64,000 nt of DNA from an uncultured Lachnospiraceae bacterium (GCA_948794795.1 CAQGLR010000018.1:1-64000), one strand, 5' to 3'. Shown: positions 46,073 to 55,609, counted from the stretch's first letter. Notes: generated from the letters alone by a model not told the origin. Numbers and translations: made by a program.

Positions 46073-47524
46073 ATAGATTACACACTCCCCGCTTTTTTAG
46101 ATTCTGCTGGCAATAGCAGGATTTATTCTATATGGGACCAGTCAGTTAATCCTTGTGAAGGAGGGAATAATTGTGGTAATTTAGAATATGGCAGGATACC
46201 AGAAGGGTTTATGTATGGTGTTGAATATACTAACGAAGAGATAAATGAGGCAATAACATCTTCAAATCCGTGGAGAATAGTACCAAGCAGGGATTTAGAC
46301 GGGCATGGTACATTTGTTGCAGGGGTTGCTTGTGGAACTTACATAGAAGAAAAGGGATTTTCAGGGGCAGCGCCACTTGCAACGATATGTGTAGTGAAAT
46401 GTAAAGAAGCAAAGAGTACACTTAAACAGTATTACAAGATTGATACGGATGAGCCAGTATATTCAGAAGCCGATATTATGACTGCTGTAGCTTATCTGGG
46501 AACAAAGGCTCTTGAGTTAGGGATGCCTTTTATTTTATGTTTAAGTATGGGAACAAGTAACGGAGCCCATACAAATGGTGGTGTACTTGGCAATATGCTG
46601 CGTGAGGTGGGGGATTACAGGGGAGTAGGGATAGTTACGCCATGTGGTAATGAAGCTAATACAAGCAGGCACTACAGAAGCGAAACGCTGGCTCCAGGCG
46701 GGGAAACAGAGGTAGAAATACGTGTTGGAAGCCAGAATGGTTTTACACTGGATTTGTGGAGTGATGCACCACAGCTTGTTTCAGTTGGAATAACGTCTCC
46801 AAGTGGTGAGTACAGTGGGCGGACTGTTCCCAGGATTGGCTCGAAAGAAACGGTGGATTTTATACTAGAACCTACAGTTGTATATATAGAATATAACCTT
46901 CTTGCATATGAAAGTGGTGATGAATATATACAGATGCGTTTCCAGACACCATCTGAAGGGATTTGGAAGATACGTGTGTTTAATGAAACTAATGGAAGTG
47001 CGTTTTTTGATATGTGGCTTCCTATAAGAAATTTCCTGCCACAGACAACTTATTTCCTAAGGGCTGACCCTGATATAACTTTGTGTGACCCAAGCAATAA
47101 CCCAGGATTGATATCAACGGCATACTATAATTCGTCAAATGATAGTATATCTATAGATTCTAGCAGGGGTTTTACACGTAATGGCAATATAAAACCTGAT
47201 TTTGCAGCACCAGGTGTCGGGGTGTATGGACCGCTGCCAAGGCGTGGAAATGTATATCCATCAACGGAGGAGGAGAGAAACCTTACAGCAATGTATGATT
47301 ATAAAAGTGGCTCAAGTATAGCAGCTGCAATTACAGCTGGAGCAGCAGCACTTATAATGGAATGGGGGAATGTACGTGGTAATGCCCCAGGAATGGATAC
47401 TGTGACTATACAGAAGTATCTGATACGCGGGGCAGATTCTAATGGGGTTACGGAGCCTAACAGGCTGTGGGGCAATGGAAAGCTTAATGTGTTTGATGTA
47501 TTTGAAAGGCTGCGTCGGAATTAG
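46073..47524 (+). pseudogene. S8 subtilase-like peptidase, main fragment
   Basis: From 46073 the frame reads IDYTLPAFLDSAGNSRIYSIWDQ and continues to the stop at 47522, 483 residues. An ATG at 46211 has no ribosome site, so expression as a separate protein is doubtful. The catalytic His is in DLDGHGTFVAGVACG and the catalytic Ser in YKSGSSIAAAITAGAAALI. The Asp strand lies 5.4 kb upstream at 40682-40690. The rejoined gene would encode about 590 residues, the normal size for Csp-like S8 peptidases, some of which act in spore germination. No other stops or frameshifts are seen. Confidence 0.85.
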
Positions 47525-47622
47525 TTTTGCAGCCTGGATATAATTTATTGTTTTTTTGAATGGATTGTGTTAAACTGGAAACGCACAAAAGTAAAGTTGT
47601 AAATAAAAATATAAAAATAATT

Positions 47623-47658
47623 AACAGCTGGATTGGCAACAGGGTCTGGCTGTTTTTG
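47623..47658 (+). terminator. Hairpin between S8 fragment and ECF gene
   Basis: AACAGC (47623-47628) and GCTGTT (47649-47654) enclose a partly paired loop and are followed by TTT. It may end the peptidase transcript or act as an attenuator for the ECF gene, whose start is 39 bases away. Confidence 0.45.
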
Positions 47659-47692
47659 CGGTTTATTTTTGTAAAAAACAAGGAGGGTTATA

Positions 47693-48259
47693 ATGAATAC
47701 TAAAAAGAATATTTTAAATTTAACACTGGCGGCAATGTTTATGGCTATAGGCATAGTGCTTCCATTTTTTACAGGACAGATTCCACAGATTGGAAAGATG
47801 CTTCTTCCAATGCATATTCCTGTTATTTTGTGCGGGCTTATTTGTGGCTGGCAATATGGGCTTGTTGTTGGCTTTGTATTGCCATTTCTCCGTTATGCAA
47901 TGTTTGGAATGCCATTATTATTTCCTACAGGGATTGCTATGGCATTTGAACTTGCTACATATGGAATGGCAGTTGGGCTGTTTTATTCACGCTCACGCTG
48001 GCAGTGTGTTATTTCATTGTACCGCAGCATGGCTGGTGCCATGGTTGCAGGGCGCCTTGTATGGGCTGTTGTCCAGATGTTTTTACTTGGAACTGGCAAT
48101 GGTGGATTTACATTACAGATGTTTATGGCAGGGGCTTTTCTAAATGCAATTCCTGGTATTATACTGCAGCTGGTTCTGGTTCCTGCAGTTATGGTTGCAT
48201 TAAACCGTACTGGCCTGGTACAGTTTACTAGAAGAAAGACAGAGATGCAGAATATGTAA
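47693..48259 (+). CDS. ECF transporter S component
   Basis: The 188-residue hydrophobic protein has about six membrane segments. Its start, NLTLAAMFMAIGIVLPFFTGQIPQIGKMLLPMHIPVILCG, is typical of substrate-binding S components. S components bind a vitamin or cofactor precursor and use a shared EcfAAT module encoded elsewhere. A kinase gene follows 41 bases downstream, which suggests the substrate is trapped by phosphorylation. The vitamin cannot be named from the sequence. Confidence 0.85.
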   Translation: MNTKKNILNLTLAAMFMAIGIVLPFFTGQIPQIGKMLLPMHIPVILCGLICGWQYGLVVGFVLPFLRYAMFGMPLLFPTGIAMAFELATYGMAVGLFYSRSRWQCVISLYRSMAGAMVAGRLVWAVVQMFLLGTGNGGFTLQMFMAGAFLNAIPGIILQLVLVPAVMVALNRTGLVQFTRRKTEMQNM

Positions 48260-48299
48260 AGTTAGAAATAATTTAATTCCAAATGGAGAATGTACAGGA

Positions 48300-48884
48300 A
48301 TGGGGCGTAATATGGAGAATATATTTTCAGTTATTATGAAGCAAATTAATAGTTTTAATAAAGAAAATCTAATTATTGCAATGGATGGAAGATGTGCAGC
48401 AGGAAAAACAACACTTGCTGGTATGATACAAAAAGAAACAGGTTGTAATGTTATACATATGGACCATTTTTTCTTACAGCCAGGACAACGCACAAAAGAA
48501 CGCTTAGATGAGCCAGGAGGTAATGTGGATTATGAAAGGGTAAGGAAAGAGGTTCTTATTCCCCTTAGCCAGGGAAAGGCATTTGCATACCAGCCGTTTG
48601 ATTGTAAAAGTATGGAGTTAGCTGGAGAAATTAAAATTGAACCTTCATCCTTGGCCATTATAGAAGGTTCTTACAGTTGCCACCCTGTTTTATGGGATTT
48701 TTATGATTTAAGGGTATTTCTGGATATTGATTCAGAAGAACAGATACGCCGCATCAGGCTCCGTAATGGCACAGAGGCTGTCCCTGTATTCCGTGACCGC
48801 TGGATTCCATTAGAAGAACGGTACTTTTCTGTATATAGGATACAAGAACGGTGTAGCATGGCTTTTAATAATAAATTTGTTTAA
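48300..48884 (+). CDS. P-loop kinase of the uridine kinase type
   Basis: The product has 194 residues from ATG 48300; ATG 48312 is also possible. The P-loop is AMDGRCAAGKTTLA, followed by the Asp-containing HMDHFFLQPGQR and a lid-like RIRLRNGTEAVPVFRDRWIPLEERYF. It resembles uridine kinase and nicotinamide riboside kinase-like enzymes. Coupling to an ECF S component suggests a nucleoside-like or vitamin substrate phosphorylated on entry. Confidence 0.75.
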   Translation: MGRNMENIFSVIMKQINSFNKENLIIAMDGRCAAGKTTLAGMIQKETGCNVIHMDHFFLQPGQRTKERLDEPGGNVDYERVRKEVLIPLSQGKAFAYQPFDCKSMELAGEIKIEPSSLAIIEGSYSCHPVLWDFYDLRVFLDIDSEEQIRRIRLRNGTEAVPVFRDRWIPLEERYFSVYRIQERCSMAFNNKFV

Positions 48885-49271
48885 TTAAATAATAATTAGT
48901 TTTATACCTTATATGTTTATATTGATAACTGTATGTAGATGGTTGTGCTGGAATATTATGCAGAAACCAACAACTAGATAATGCAGTTGAAAAAACAGAA
49001 AGAGGAATTTCCAGACAACCAGAGGGGTATACAGTTATTTTATATTGAATAGTTTATGGAGCAAATTACAGGTTATACAAGAATAGCAGAACGTAATTTA
49101 ATTAACAAACTTATAGAAAAATTCTTTTTTCTGGCTTAATATGGTATGCCAGGCAAGAAATTTCATGGTTTACTATCTATCATAAATTTATATATTTATT
49201 GGGAAACGATACCATTATCCAGCCAGATGATTTGTGGGTTTCTAATTTTCATGTATACCCTGTTATGTTGT
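48885..49271. other. Intergenic region without a recognisable gene
   Basis: This AT-rich stretch contains a short frame near 48960-49050 (reading LDNAVEKTERGIS) with no start or family match. It may be a decayed gene. I see no promoter, terminator or repeat that I can support. Confidence 0.3.
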
Positions 49272-49547
49272 CTAAAATCCTTCTTGTCTCCGCTGTTGTC
49301 TTATTTCACGTCTTTTTATGCCTGCGTCCCATTCTGCTTTTTCTTGTTCTGTTCTTATAACAAGTTTGGGGATTTCCACAGGTTTTCCATCAGAATTAAC
49401 TGCTACAAGCGTTAAGTAGACCCTGTTTATAGGTTTTCTTATACCATCAAGGCTTTCAACATAAGTATCAACCCTTACTTCTATAGAAGTTTTACCTGCA
49501 AATGTCAGTTTACCGATAAGTACCACAAGTTCATTTTGGTATGCACC
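49272..49547 (-). pseudogene. Acyl-CoA hydrolase (hotdog thioesterase), C-terminal remnant
   Basis: The minus strand reads GAYQNELVVLIGKLTFAG, then EVRVDTYVESLDG and EKAEWDAGIKRREIRQ, which match the second half of YciA-type acyl-CoA thioesterases. The N-terminal half with the catalytic hotdog motif is missing. At 49547 the sequence passes directly into the arm of a family-A repeat (GGTGCATA boundary). The element or a rearrangement at it has replaced the first half of the gene. Confidence 0.8.
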
Positions 49548-49650
49548 ACTGCACATCTCATCCAAGCGCAAGCAGCTGCTGTTGGTAAAATTTTGGAATT
49601 GCCAGAGCCACATAACTTGTGAAATATCTAATTTTCAAACACCCTCAAGG
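49541..49650. repeat. Half of a family-A repeat joined to the thioesterase remnant
   Basis: It matches the right half of family A: ATGCACCACTGC, CATCCAAGCGCAAGC, GGTAAAATTTTGGAATTGCC, and the end near ATTTTCAAACACC. The left arm is absent. Confidence 0.7.
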
Positions 49651-49783
49651 ATGTGTCCGCAGATATCTGGCTTTACAGATTTTTGTCTTAAAATTGTATA
49701 TATGTGCTGTATGTAAATTATAAAGATAACAAAAAATAATTAAACCAGCTTAGGTTTTATTTTTTGTATAAGGGCTTAAATCC

Positions 49784-49830
49784 TTGTCCAGTAATAAATA
49801 ATTTATAGTTTTTTATTATTACTGGGACAA
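49784..49830. repeat. Imperfect palindrome downstream of the DUF2508 gene
   Basis: TTGTCCAGTAATAA (49784-49797) pairs with TTATTACTGGGACAA (ending 49830). It may serve as a terminator for the minus-strand DUF2508 gene, but no clear T run follows on that strand. Confidence 0.4.
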
Positions 49831-49888
49831 TATTAAATGAAAAGTTTAGTATATAGAAATATATTTGAAAGGCTGTATAGAAATTAGC

Positions 49889-50137
49889 CTATGCCTCTTT
49901 CCTGTGGCTTGCAGAACTGTTATCACCACTAATATTTTTAACTTCATGTAACAATACTTTGTATCTTAGGGTAGCAGCATTTATCGCATATATATAACTG
50001 TCTATAAGGTCTGGGTCATTTACATTCTGTAAACCAGTATATGCATCTTCAAAGTTTTTCTGTGCCTCAAGCAAAGCCTTTTTTAAGAAATCCTCTTTTT
50101 TAGGAGGGTTTCTTTTCTTTGTTTTCATAAAATTCAT
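49889..50137 (-). CDS. DUF2508 family protein (YaaL-like)
   Basis: The 82-residue product is soluble and helical (KKEDFLKKALLEAQKNFEDAYTGLQNV and DLIDSYIYAINAATLRYKVLLHEVK). This is the DUF2508/YaaL pattern. In Bacillus yaaL lies next to bofA; here it is divergent from bofA, preserving the association. Confidence 0.75.
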   Translation of the reverse strand: MNFMKTKKRNPPKKEDFLKKALLEAQKNFEDAYTGLQNVNDPDLIDSYIYAINAATLRYKVLLHEVKNISGDNSSASHRKEA

Positions 50138-50304
50138 AATAGTCCTTTCAAATAAAATAATAAGATTAAAAGGGTTCTTACATATAATTATAGACAGCGT
50201 TGGAAGAAATATGCAGTCATATATGAATTTTTTGCAGACATGCTTAATACAAATGTAATAAGTTAAATTAATGAAGATAGCATGGTGAAAGGTGGCAAAG
50301 AGGT

Positions 50305-50574
50305 ATGTTTATAGTGTACATAGTGGCATTTTTAATTGTTTTTTTCCTGGTTTCTAAAATCTTTAATTTTAATCCATATGATGTACTGGGTAATATGGTT
50401 GTAAGAGTGCTGTCAGGTATTATTTTTATTAGTGTCTGCAATTATTTAATATTTATATCAGGCAAAAATTTACATGTAAATATTAACGAAACCAGTCTGG
50501 TAATTTCAGCAATTTTAGGTATAAGTGGGGTATGTTTTTTATATCTTTTCCAGTGGATTTTAACAATGATGTAA
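50305..50574 (+). CDS. bofA: BofA-like inhibitor of pro-sigma-K processing
   Basis: The 89-residue product has two to three membrane segments. In Bacillus BofA is an integral protein of the outer forespore membrane that holds the SpoIVFB protease inactive until the signal to process pro-sigma-K. The pattern NPYDVLGNMVVRVLSGIIFISVCNYL fits the family. Together with DUF2508 and cotJABC it supports a spore-forming ancestry. Confidence 0.75.
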   Translation: MFIVYIVAFLIVFFLVSKIFNFNPYDVLGNMVVRVLSGIIFISVCNYLIFISGKNLHVNINETSLVISAILGISGVCFLYLFQWILTMM

Positions 50575-50610
50575 TAAAAAAATATACAAAGTGTATAAAT
50601 ATACATTTGT

Positions 50611-50639
50611 TTGACAAAAACAAATAATGGTGTTATATT
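50611..50639 (+). promoter_or_regulatory. Promoter of the Tad pilus operon
   Basis: TTGACA (50611-50616) and TATATT (50634-50639) are spaced 17 bases apart, 30 bases before the first gene. It is the only strong promoter I see for the genes up to 60568. Confidence 0.7.
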
Positions 50640-50669
50640 GTTTCCACGCTTTGGCAAGGAGGCATGTAC

Positions 50670-51179
50670 ATGAGAGAATTTATTATGTTAAATGTATTTA
50701 TATGCACAGTAGTAAGTGACCTTCAGAACTATAAAATAAGGAATTCTGCTATTCTGGCAGGATGGGCAGCAGGTATTTGTATTAATATCCTGCAAAGAGG
50801 TGTTTATGGTGCTGCGAATACAATATTTTGTATAATGGTTACTATTATTACTGGGTTTCCTCTTTTTATGACAGGAGGTATTGGTGCAGGTGATATAAAA
50901 CTTCTGTCAGTAATAGGTGGTATGTATGGACTTGCTTTCCTTGGAAAAGTGACGTTGTTGTTTCTGGTTATGGCAGGTGTAGTTTCTTTCGTAGAGTTAA
51001 TAAGAAAAAGGGCATTAATAACGAGGGTAAGGGCTTTTATTTATTATCTTCTGCATATAAGGACTGCACAAGGAAAATATTACCAGAGGGAACGTGATGG
51101 CAATGAGTTTACTATTTGTCTTGCACCTATAATGGCAGCAGCGTATTTTATAATATTGTTATTGGCAGGAAAGGAGTGA
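50670..51179 (+). CDS. A24 prepilin peptidase (first copy)
   Basis: ATG 50670 is chosen because AAGGAGG (50656-50662) lies 7 bases upstream; ATG 50664 is too close. The 169-residue product has about five membrane segments. The two catalytic Asp residues are visible in VSDLQNYKIRN and GGIGAGDIKLLS (GxGD motif). It should cleave Flp-type prepilins. It opens the Tad operon. Confidence 0.88.
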   Translation: MREFIMLNVFICTVVSDLQNYKIRNSAILAGWAAGICINILQRGVYGAANTIFCIMVTIITGFPLFMTGGIGAGDIKLLSVIGGMYGLAFLGKVTLLFLVMAGVVSFVELIRKRALITRVRAFIYYLLHIRTAQGKYYQRERDGNEFTICLAPIMAAAYFIILLLAGKE

Positions 51180-51198
51180 GGATGAAGGATTGAAAAAG

Positions 51199-52134
51199 AT
51201 GTTGCTGGCTGTTTTAGAAGATGAAATGTATTCTAGCAAGTTTTCTGATTATATAAGCCACCATAAAAATATGTTTATTGATTTTATAGTGTTTACAGGT
51301 ATAAGCAGTATTAAGGATTTTGTAAAGAACAGTAAAATAGATATACTGCTGGTTAATGACAATATGGCATGTGAAGTGGCAGATATAAAAAATATTAAAA
51401 AGGTTATAGTCTTGTCTGATGGGACATACACAGGACAGCAAGGATATCCTGTTATATTTAAGTACCAGTCCGCAGAACATATAATGAAAGAAATATTTGC
51501 ACAGGCAGCAGATGATGACCAGATAACAGGGGTATCCCATATGTATTCTTCTAAACAGGCAGAATTAATTGCAGTATTTTCACCATTTGGAGGTGCGGGA
51601 GCTAGTACATATGCAAGGAACATGTGTGCAGAAATGTCTGGTAATAATAATATATTGTATATTAATCTTGAGATATTTGACAGTTTTGCAGAATTTGAAA
51701 AAGATGTGGAAAGCAAACGTGAATATATTTGTGGAATGTCAGAGGCTGTATATTATATAAAACAGAAAAAGGATAAACTCGCTTTTAAACTGGAGTCTAT
51801 AACTAACCACCATAAAAATGGGTATAATTATATTCTTCCTGTCGAAGATTACAGGGATTTGTATAGTATTACACCAGATGATATGGAATATTTTACTGAT
51901 GTGCTGGGCAGGGAAACAATGTATGACAAAGTTGTTTTTGATATAGGGTATATTAGTGAGGCATCATTAAAACTGCTTTCTCTTTGTGATGTATTAATAG
52001 TTCCAGAACCTGTTGGAATTATACAGGCAAATAAGCAACATTCTTTTGAAAGGGTTCTTATACGCAGCGGAATGGAGAAAACCATAAACAATATTAAATA
52101 TGTACCAATAAAAGAGAGGTGGATACCAGATTAA
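51199..52134 (+). CDS. TadZ/CpaE-like ATPase
   Basis: ATG 51199 has AAGGA 9 bases upstream; TTG 51190 is an alternative. The product has 311 residues: a receiver-like N-terminal domain (about 1-115) and a ParA/MinD-like domain with the deviant Walker A FSPFGGAGASTYARN near residue 135. TadZ proteins place the Tad apparatus in the cell, often at a pole. It precedes cpaF in the operon. Confidence 0.82.
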   Translation: MLLAVLEDEMYSSKFSDYISHHKNMFIDFIVFTGISSIKDFVKNSKIDILLVNDNMACEVADIKNIKKVIVLSDGTYTGQQGYPVIFKYQSAEHIMKEIFAQAADDDQITGVSHMYSSKQAELIAVFSPFGGAGASTYARNMCAEMSGNNNILYINLEIFDSFAEFEKDVESKREYICGMSEAVYYIKQKKDKLAFKLESITNHHKNGYNYILPVEDYRDLYSITPDDMEYFTDVLGRETMYDKVVFDIGYISEASLKLLSLCDVLIVPEPVGIIQANKQHSFERVLIRSGMEKTINNIKYVPIKERWIPD

Positions 52135-53372
52135 TAATTATGAACTGGACAAACTTAAGAAAAAGCTCCAGGAACAGTTGATAAGTGATATAGCCCAGCA
52201 AAATTATACTTCTGATGAAGAGATATATGAGGTAATCGAAAGAAATGTTTTCAGGGAGGCCTATAATGTATATATTACGGCAGACGAGAAACAGTATCTT
52301 GTGAAAAGTATATATAATTCAATAAAAGGTCTTGATGTATTACAAGATATAGTTGATAATCCTGATATTACAGAAATAATGGTAAACGGTCCAGAACATA
52401 TCTTTATTGAAAAAAATGGAAATTTAACAGAATATCCTGGACATTTTGTAAGCCTGCAGAAACTTGAAGACGTAATACAGCAGATAGTTGCAAAAGTAAA
52501 CAGAATGGTAAATGAATCTAGTCCTATTGTTGATGTAAGGCTTCTGGATGGTTCAAGGGTAAATATAGTCCTGCCGCCAGTGTCACTGGACGGGCCAGTT
52601 GTAACAATAAGGAAGTTTCCTAAAAATCCTATGACTATGGATAACTTGCTTGAAACAGGCTCTATTAATAAAGAGGTTGCAGATTTCCTTAAAACACTGG
52701 TTATTGCAAAGTATAATATTTTTATAAGTGGTGGTACAGGCAGCGGCAAGACTACATTCCTTAATGTATTATCTAATTATATACCTCAGGATGAGAGGAT
52801 AATCACAATAGAAGATTCTGCAGAATTACAAATACATGGTGTACCTAACATTGTAAGGCTTGAAGTGAGAAATGCCAATGTTGAAGGTAAAAATGCAGTT
52901 ACTATACGTGATTTGCTTAAGTCCGCGTTGCGTATGCGTCCCCGACCGGATTATTTTGGGAGAGGTGAGGGATGCAGCAGCGTGTGAATTGTTAAGTGTA
53001 ATGAATACAGGACATGACGGAAGCCTTAGTACAGGACATGCAAACAGTACATTAGATATGCTGCACAGGCTTGAAACCCTTGTCCTTATGGGAATGGATA
53101 TCCCTCTTCTGGCCGTCAGGAACCAGATTGCTTCTGCAATAGATATAGTAGTGCAGCTTGGGAGGCTTAGGGATAAGTCACGCAAGGTACTTGAAGTAGC
53201 AGAGGTGACAGGAATCCGGGATGGAGAAATAACAGTACAGCCATTATATAAGTTTGTTGAAACTGGTGTTGATGTGCAAGGCAAAATAAAAGGAGAGCTG
53301 CAGGCTACAGGCAATAAACTTTTATATACTGGTAAACTTGCACATGCTGGACTTTTAGGCAATAATATATAA
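52130..53372 (+). CDS. CpaF/TadA secretion ATPase, frameshifted
   Basis: The likely start is ATT 52130 (10 bases after GAGG of GAGGTGG), because residues such as ELDKLKKKLQEQL upstream of TTG 52178 are family-like. Walker A is GGTGSGKTTFLN. At 52940-52943 a run of four C shifts the frame: the first frame ends at 52987, but reading CGT-CCC-GAC restores MRPDRIILGEVRDAAACELL and continues to 53372. The event could be a real mutation, a sequencing error, or a +1 slip at CCC-CGA. The enzyme powers Tad pilus assembly. Confidence 0.82.
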
Positions 53373-53400
53373 AGTCCTTTTATTATACAGAGGAGTTATT

Positions 53401-54141
53401 TTGAAGAAAATACCAGACATATTTAGTGGAAAAAGCAGTCTTATAAAACCAGTAATTGTTGGTTCTGTTAAATCATTTATATTGTTTTTCTTGTTTTATA
53501 AATCATTTGTTTTATCATTTATTTTGGCTTTAATTTATGGAATTATTAATATTAAAACTTACGAAAAAAGGCGTATTGAAGAATGGAGATGGCAGATGGA
53601 TTTAGAGTTCAGGGAGGTAATGACAGGTATTTCATCTGCGTTAAATGCAGGTTATTCAGTTGAAAATTCTTTTAAAGAGGCAAAAGGGGATTTATTACTG
53701 TTATATGGCAGCAATTCTGTAATGGTTAAGGAATTAGATATAATAAATTCAAAACTTATGCTTAACCAGCCGCTTGAAAATGTACTTATGGAATTTGCCA
53801 GGCGTTGTGAAGTGGAAGATATTAATAATTTTGCAGAGGTATTCCAGACAGCAAAGCGTACAGGTGGAAACCTTATTGATGTTGCAAGGTCATCTGCAGA
53901 TAAAATCAGTAATAAAATAGAAACCAGCCGTGAAATCAGGACAATGGTATCAGGAAAAAGAATGGAAGGCAGAATTATGGCTTTTATGCCATTAGCAATA
54001 ATAATATATTTCTGGATAAGTTCACCAGGGTTTCTTGACTGCCTTTATGCGCCAGCAGGAAGACCAATAATGACCATATTGCTTATAATCTATGTTGCTG
54101 CATATAAATGGAGTGAAAGGATAGGTGACATAACTGTTTAA
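53401..54141 (+). CDS. TadB-like type II secretion system F protein
   Basis: The start is TTG 53401, with AGGAG (53391-53395) 5 bases upstream. The 246-residue product has N-terminal membrane segments (about 20-50), the soluble T2SSF domain (FREVMTGISSALNAGYSVENSFKEA, FAEVFQTAKRTGGNL), and C-terminal membrane segments (about 198-240). It is an inner-membrane platform protein of the Tad apparatus. Confidence 0.85.
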   Translation: MKKIPDIFSGKSSLIKPVIVGSVKSFILFFLFYKSFVLSFILALIYGIINIKTYEKRRIEEWRWQMDLEFREVMTGISSALNAGYSVENSFKEAKGDLLLLYGSNSVMVKELDIINSKLMLNQPLENVLMEFARRCEVEDINNFAEVFQTAKRTGGNLIDVARSSADKISNKIETSREIRTMVSGKRMEGRIMAFMPLAIIIYFWISSPGFLDCLYAPAGRPIMTILLIIYVAAYKWSERIGDITV

Positions 54142-54145
54142 AATA

Positions 54146-55609
54146 ATGGTATTAAGCTGTTGTATTATTCTTCTGTTATTTATAATTATTTTTATATGTA
54201 TAAAATTAAAAAGCCCTGTTTTTGATAATTATTTTATACCAGAACATGAAAATAAATTTATAAAAAAACTTTATCCTGCGGCATATAGTATATTCAGGTT
54301 TTCAAAAGATAAGTTACATATAACAGCAAAAAGCGGCTGGATTGAAAATATGAAGAAATTATATACAGGGCTTGATATTAAAAGTTTAGAAAAGCTGTAT
54401 TTCTGCAGGTTGTATTCAATAATTATACTTGTTGTATTGTGTGTAATTGTATTTCTTATATTATTTGTAATATTACAGGAAGACAGTAATATAATACAGA
54501 ATAATTATTATATAGAACGTGATAAACCAGAGGGAAGTGATAAAGAAGCAGAACTTGATGTTTCTATTGATGGGGATAAAAGGAATGTGTCAGTCACTAT
54601 ACCTGCAAAAAGGTATAGTGAAAAAGAACTTGAGGTTAAATTTAAAGAAGCAATGCAATATACAAGAAATAATTATCTTGGTACAAATAAATCGCAAGAG
54701 GAGGTCAGTGAAAATTTAAACCTTATTTCTTATATACCAGGAAGTGCAGTTGAAATATCATGGGAATGTGATACAAGGGATATAGTTGGCAGTGATGGGA
54801 CACTTGACCGTTCACAAGTGGAAGAACCAGAAGTAGTGCAGATAACAGCAATATTCTCGTATTTTGAATCTAAAAAAGATATGCCGCTTGAATTTACTGT
54901 TTTGCCTATAGATAAAAGCTTTACCGAAAAACTTTGGGATAAATGGAACAATATGTTTTATGGGCTTTCAGATTTAACAGCAAGTAAGGATTATTTACAG
55001 CTGCCATCAGAAGTTGATGGCAGGAAAGTAAAGTATAATGTTCCAGAAAAAAATTATATTGTTAATATTATTGCTTTTGGAATAACCATTATTGTAATAA
55101 TACCATTAATTATAGACAGCAGGATAAAAGAAAAGATAAAGCAGAGAGAACAGGAGCTGCGCATTGATTATCCTGGATTTGTCGAAAAATTTGTACTTTT
55201 AATTGGTGCAGGGCTTAATTGTAAAGGTGCATGGCATAGGATGACAGAAGAATATAAAAGAAAATGCCAGAATGGAAGTAAAAAACGTTATTTATATGAA
55301 GAAATGCTTCTGACAGAAAGACAGCTTGACAATGGCATGAATGAAGCAAAAGCATATGAACTTTTTGGAAGGAGGATGGGACTTTTAAAATATATGAAGT
55401 TTAGTACTTTGCTTGTACAAAATTTAAAGAAAGGTTCAGCAGACCTTTTAAAAATACTTGAATATGAAGCTGCGGATGTATTAAAAGAAAGACGTGAAAA
55501 TGCAAAGATACTTGGGGAGCAGGCAGGGACTAAATTATTAATGCCTATGGTAATTATGATGGCAGAAGTATTTGCAATAATAATATTTGCTGCTTTCCAG
55601 AGTATGTAG
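54146..55609 (+). CDS. TadC-like platform protein with large internal insert
   Basis: The product has 487 residues from ATG 54146; a CTG at 54134 behind AGGTG is an alternative start. Membrane segments occur at about 1-20, 90-115, 305-325 and 465-485. Between the second and third lies an insert of about 190 residues not typical of TadC, predicted outside the membrane. The C-terminal T2SSF domain (DYPGFVEKFVLLIGAGLNCKGAW, AYELFGRRMGLLKYMKFSTLL) is recognisable. Confidence 0.8.
   Translation: MVLSCCIILLLFIIIFICIKLKSPVFDNYFIPEHENKFIKKLYPAAYSIFRFSKDKLHITAKSGWIENMKKLYTGLDIKSLEKLYFCRLYSIIILVVLCVIVFLILFVILQEDSNIIQNNYYIERDKPEGSDKEAELDVSIDGDKRNVSVTIPAKRYSEKELEVKFKEAMQYTRNNYLGTNKSQEEVSENLNLISYIPGSAVEISWECDTRDIVGSDGTLDRSQVEEPEVVQITAIFSYFESKKDMPLEFTVLPIDKSFTEKLWDKWNNMFYGLSDLTASKDYLQLPSEVDGRKVKYNVPEKNYIVNIIAFGITIIVIIPLIIDSRIKEKIKQREQELRIDYPGFVEKFVLLIGAGLNCKGAWHRMTEEYKRKCQNGSKKRYLYEEMLLTERQLDNGMNEAKAYELFGRRMGLLKYMKFSTLLVQNLKKGSADLLKILEYEAADVLKERRENAKILGEQAGTKLLMPMVIMMAEVFAIIIFAAFQSM

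Noticed and set aside
47525..47692. Possible vitamin riboswitch upstream of the ECF S component
   Set aside because: I looked for preQ1, TPP, FMN, THF and cobalamin signatures and found none; only a terminator-like hairpin is supported.
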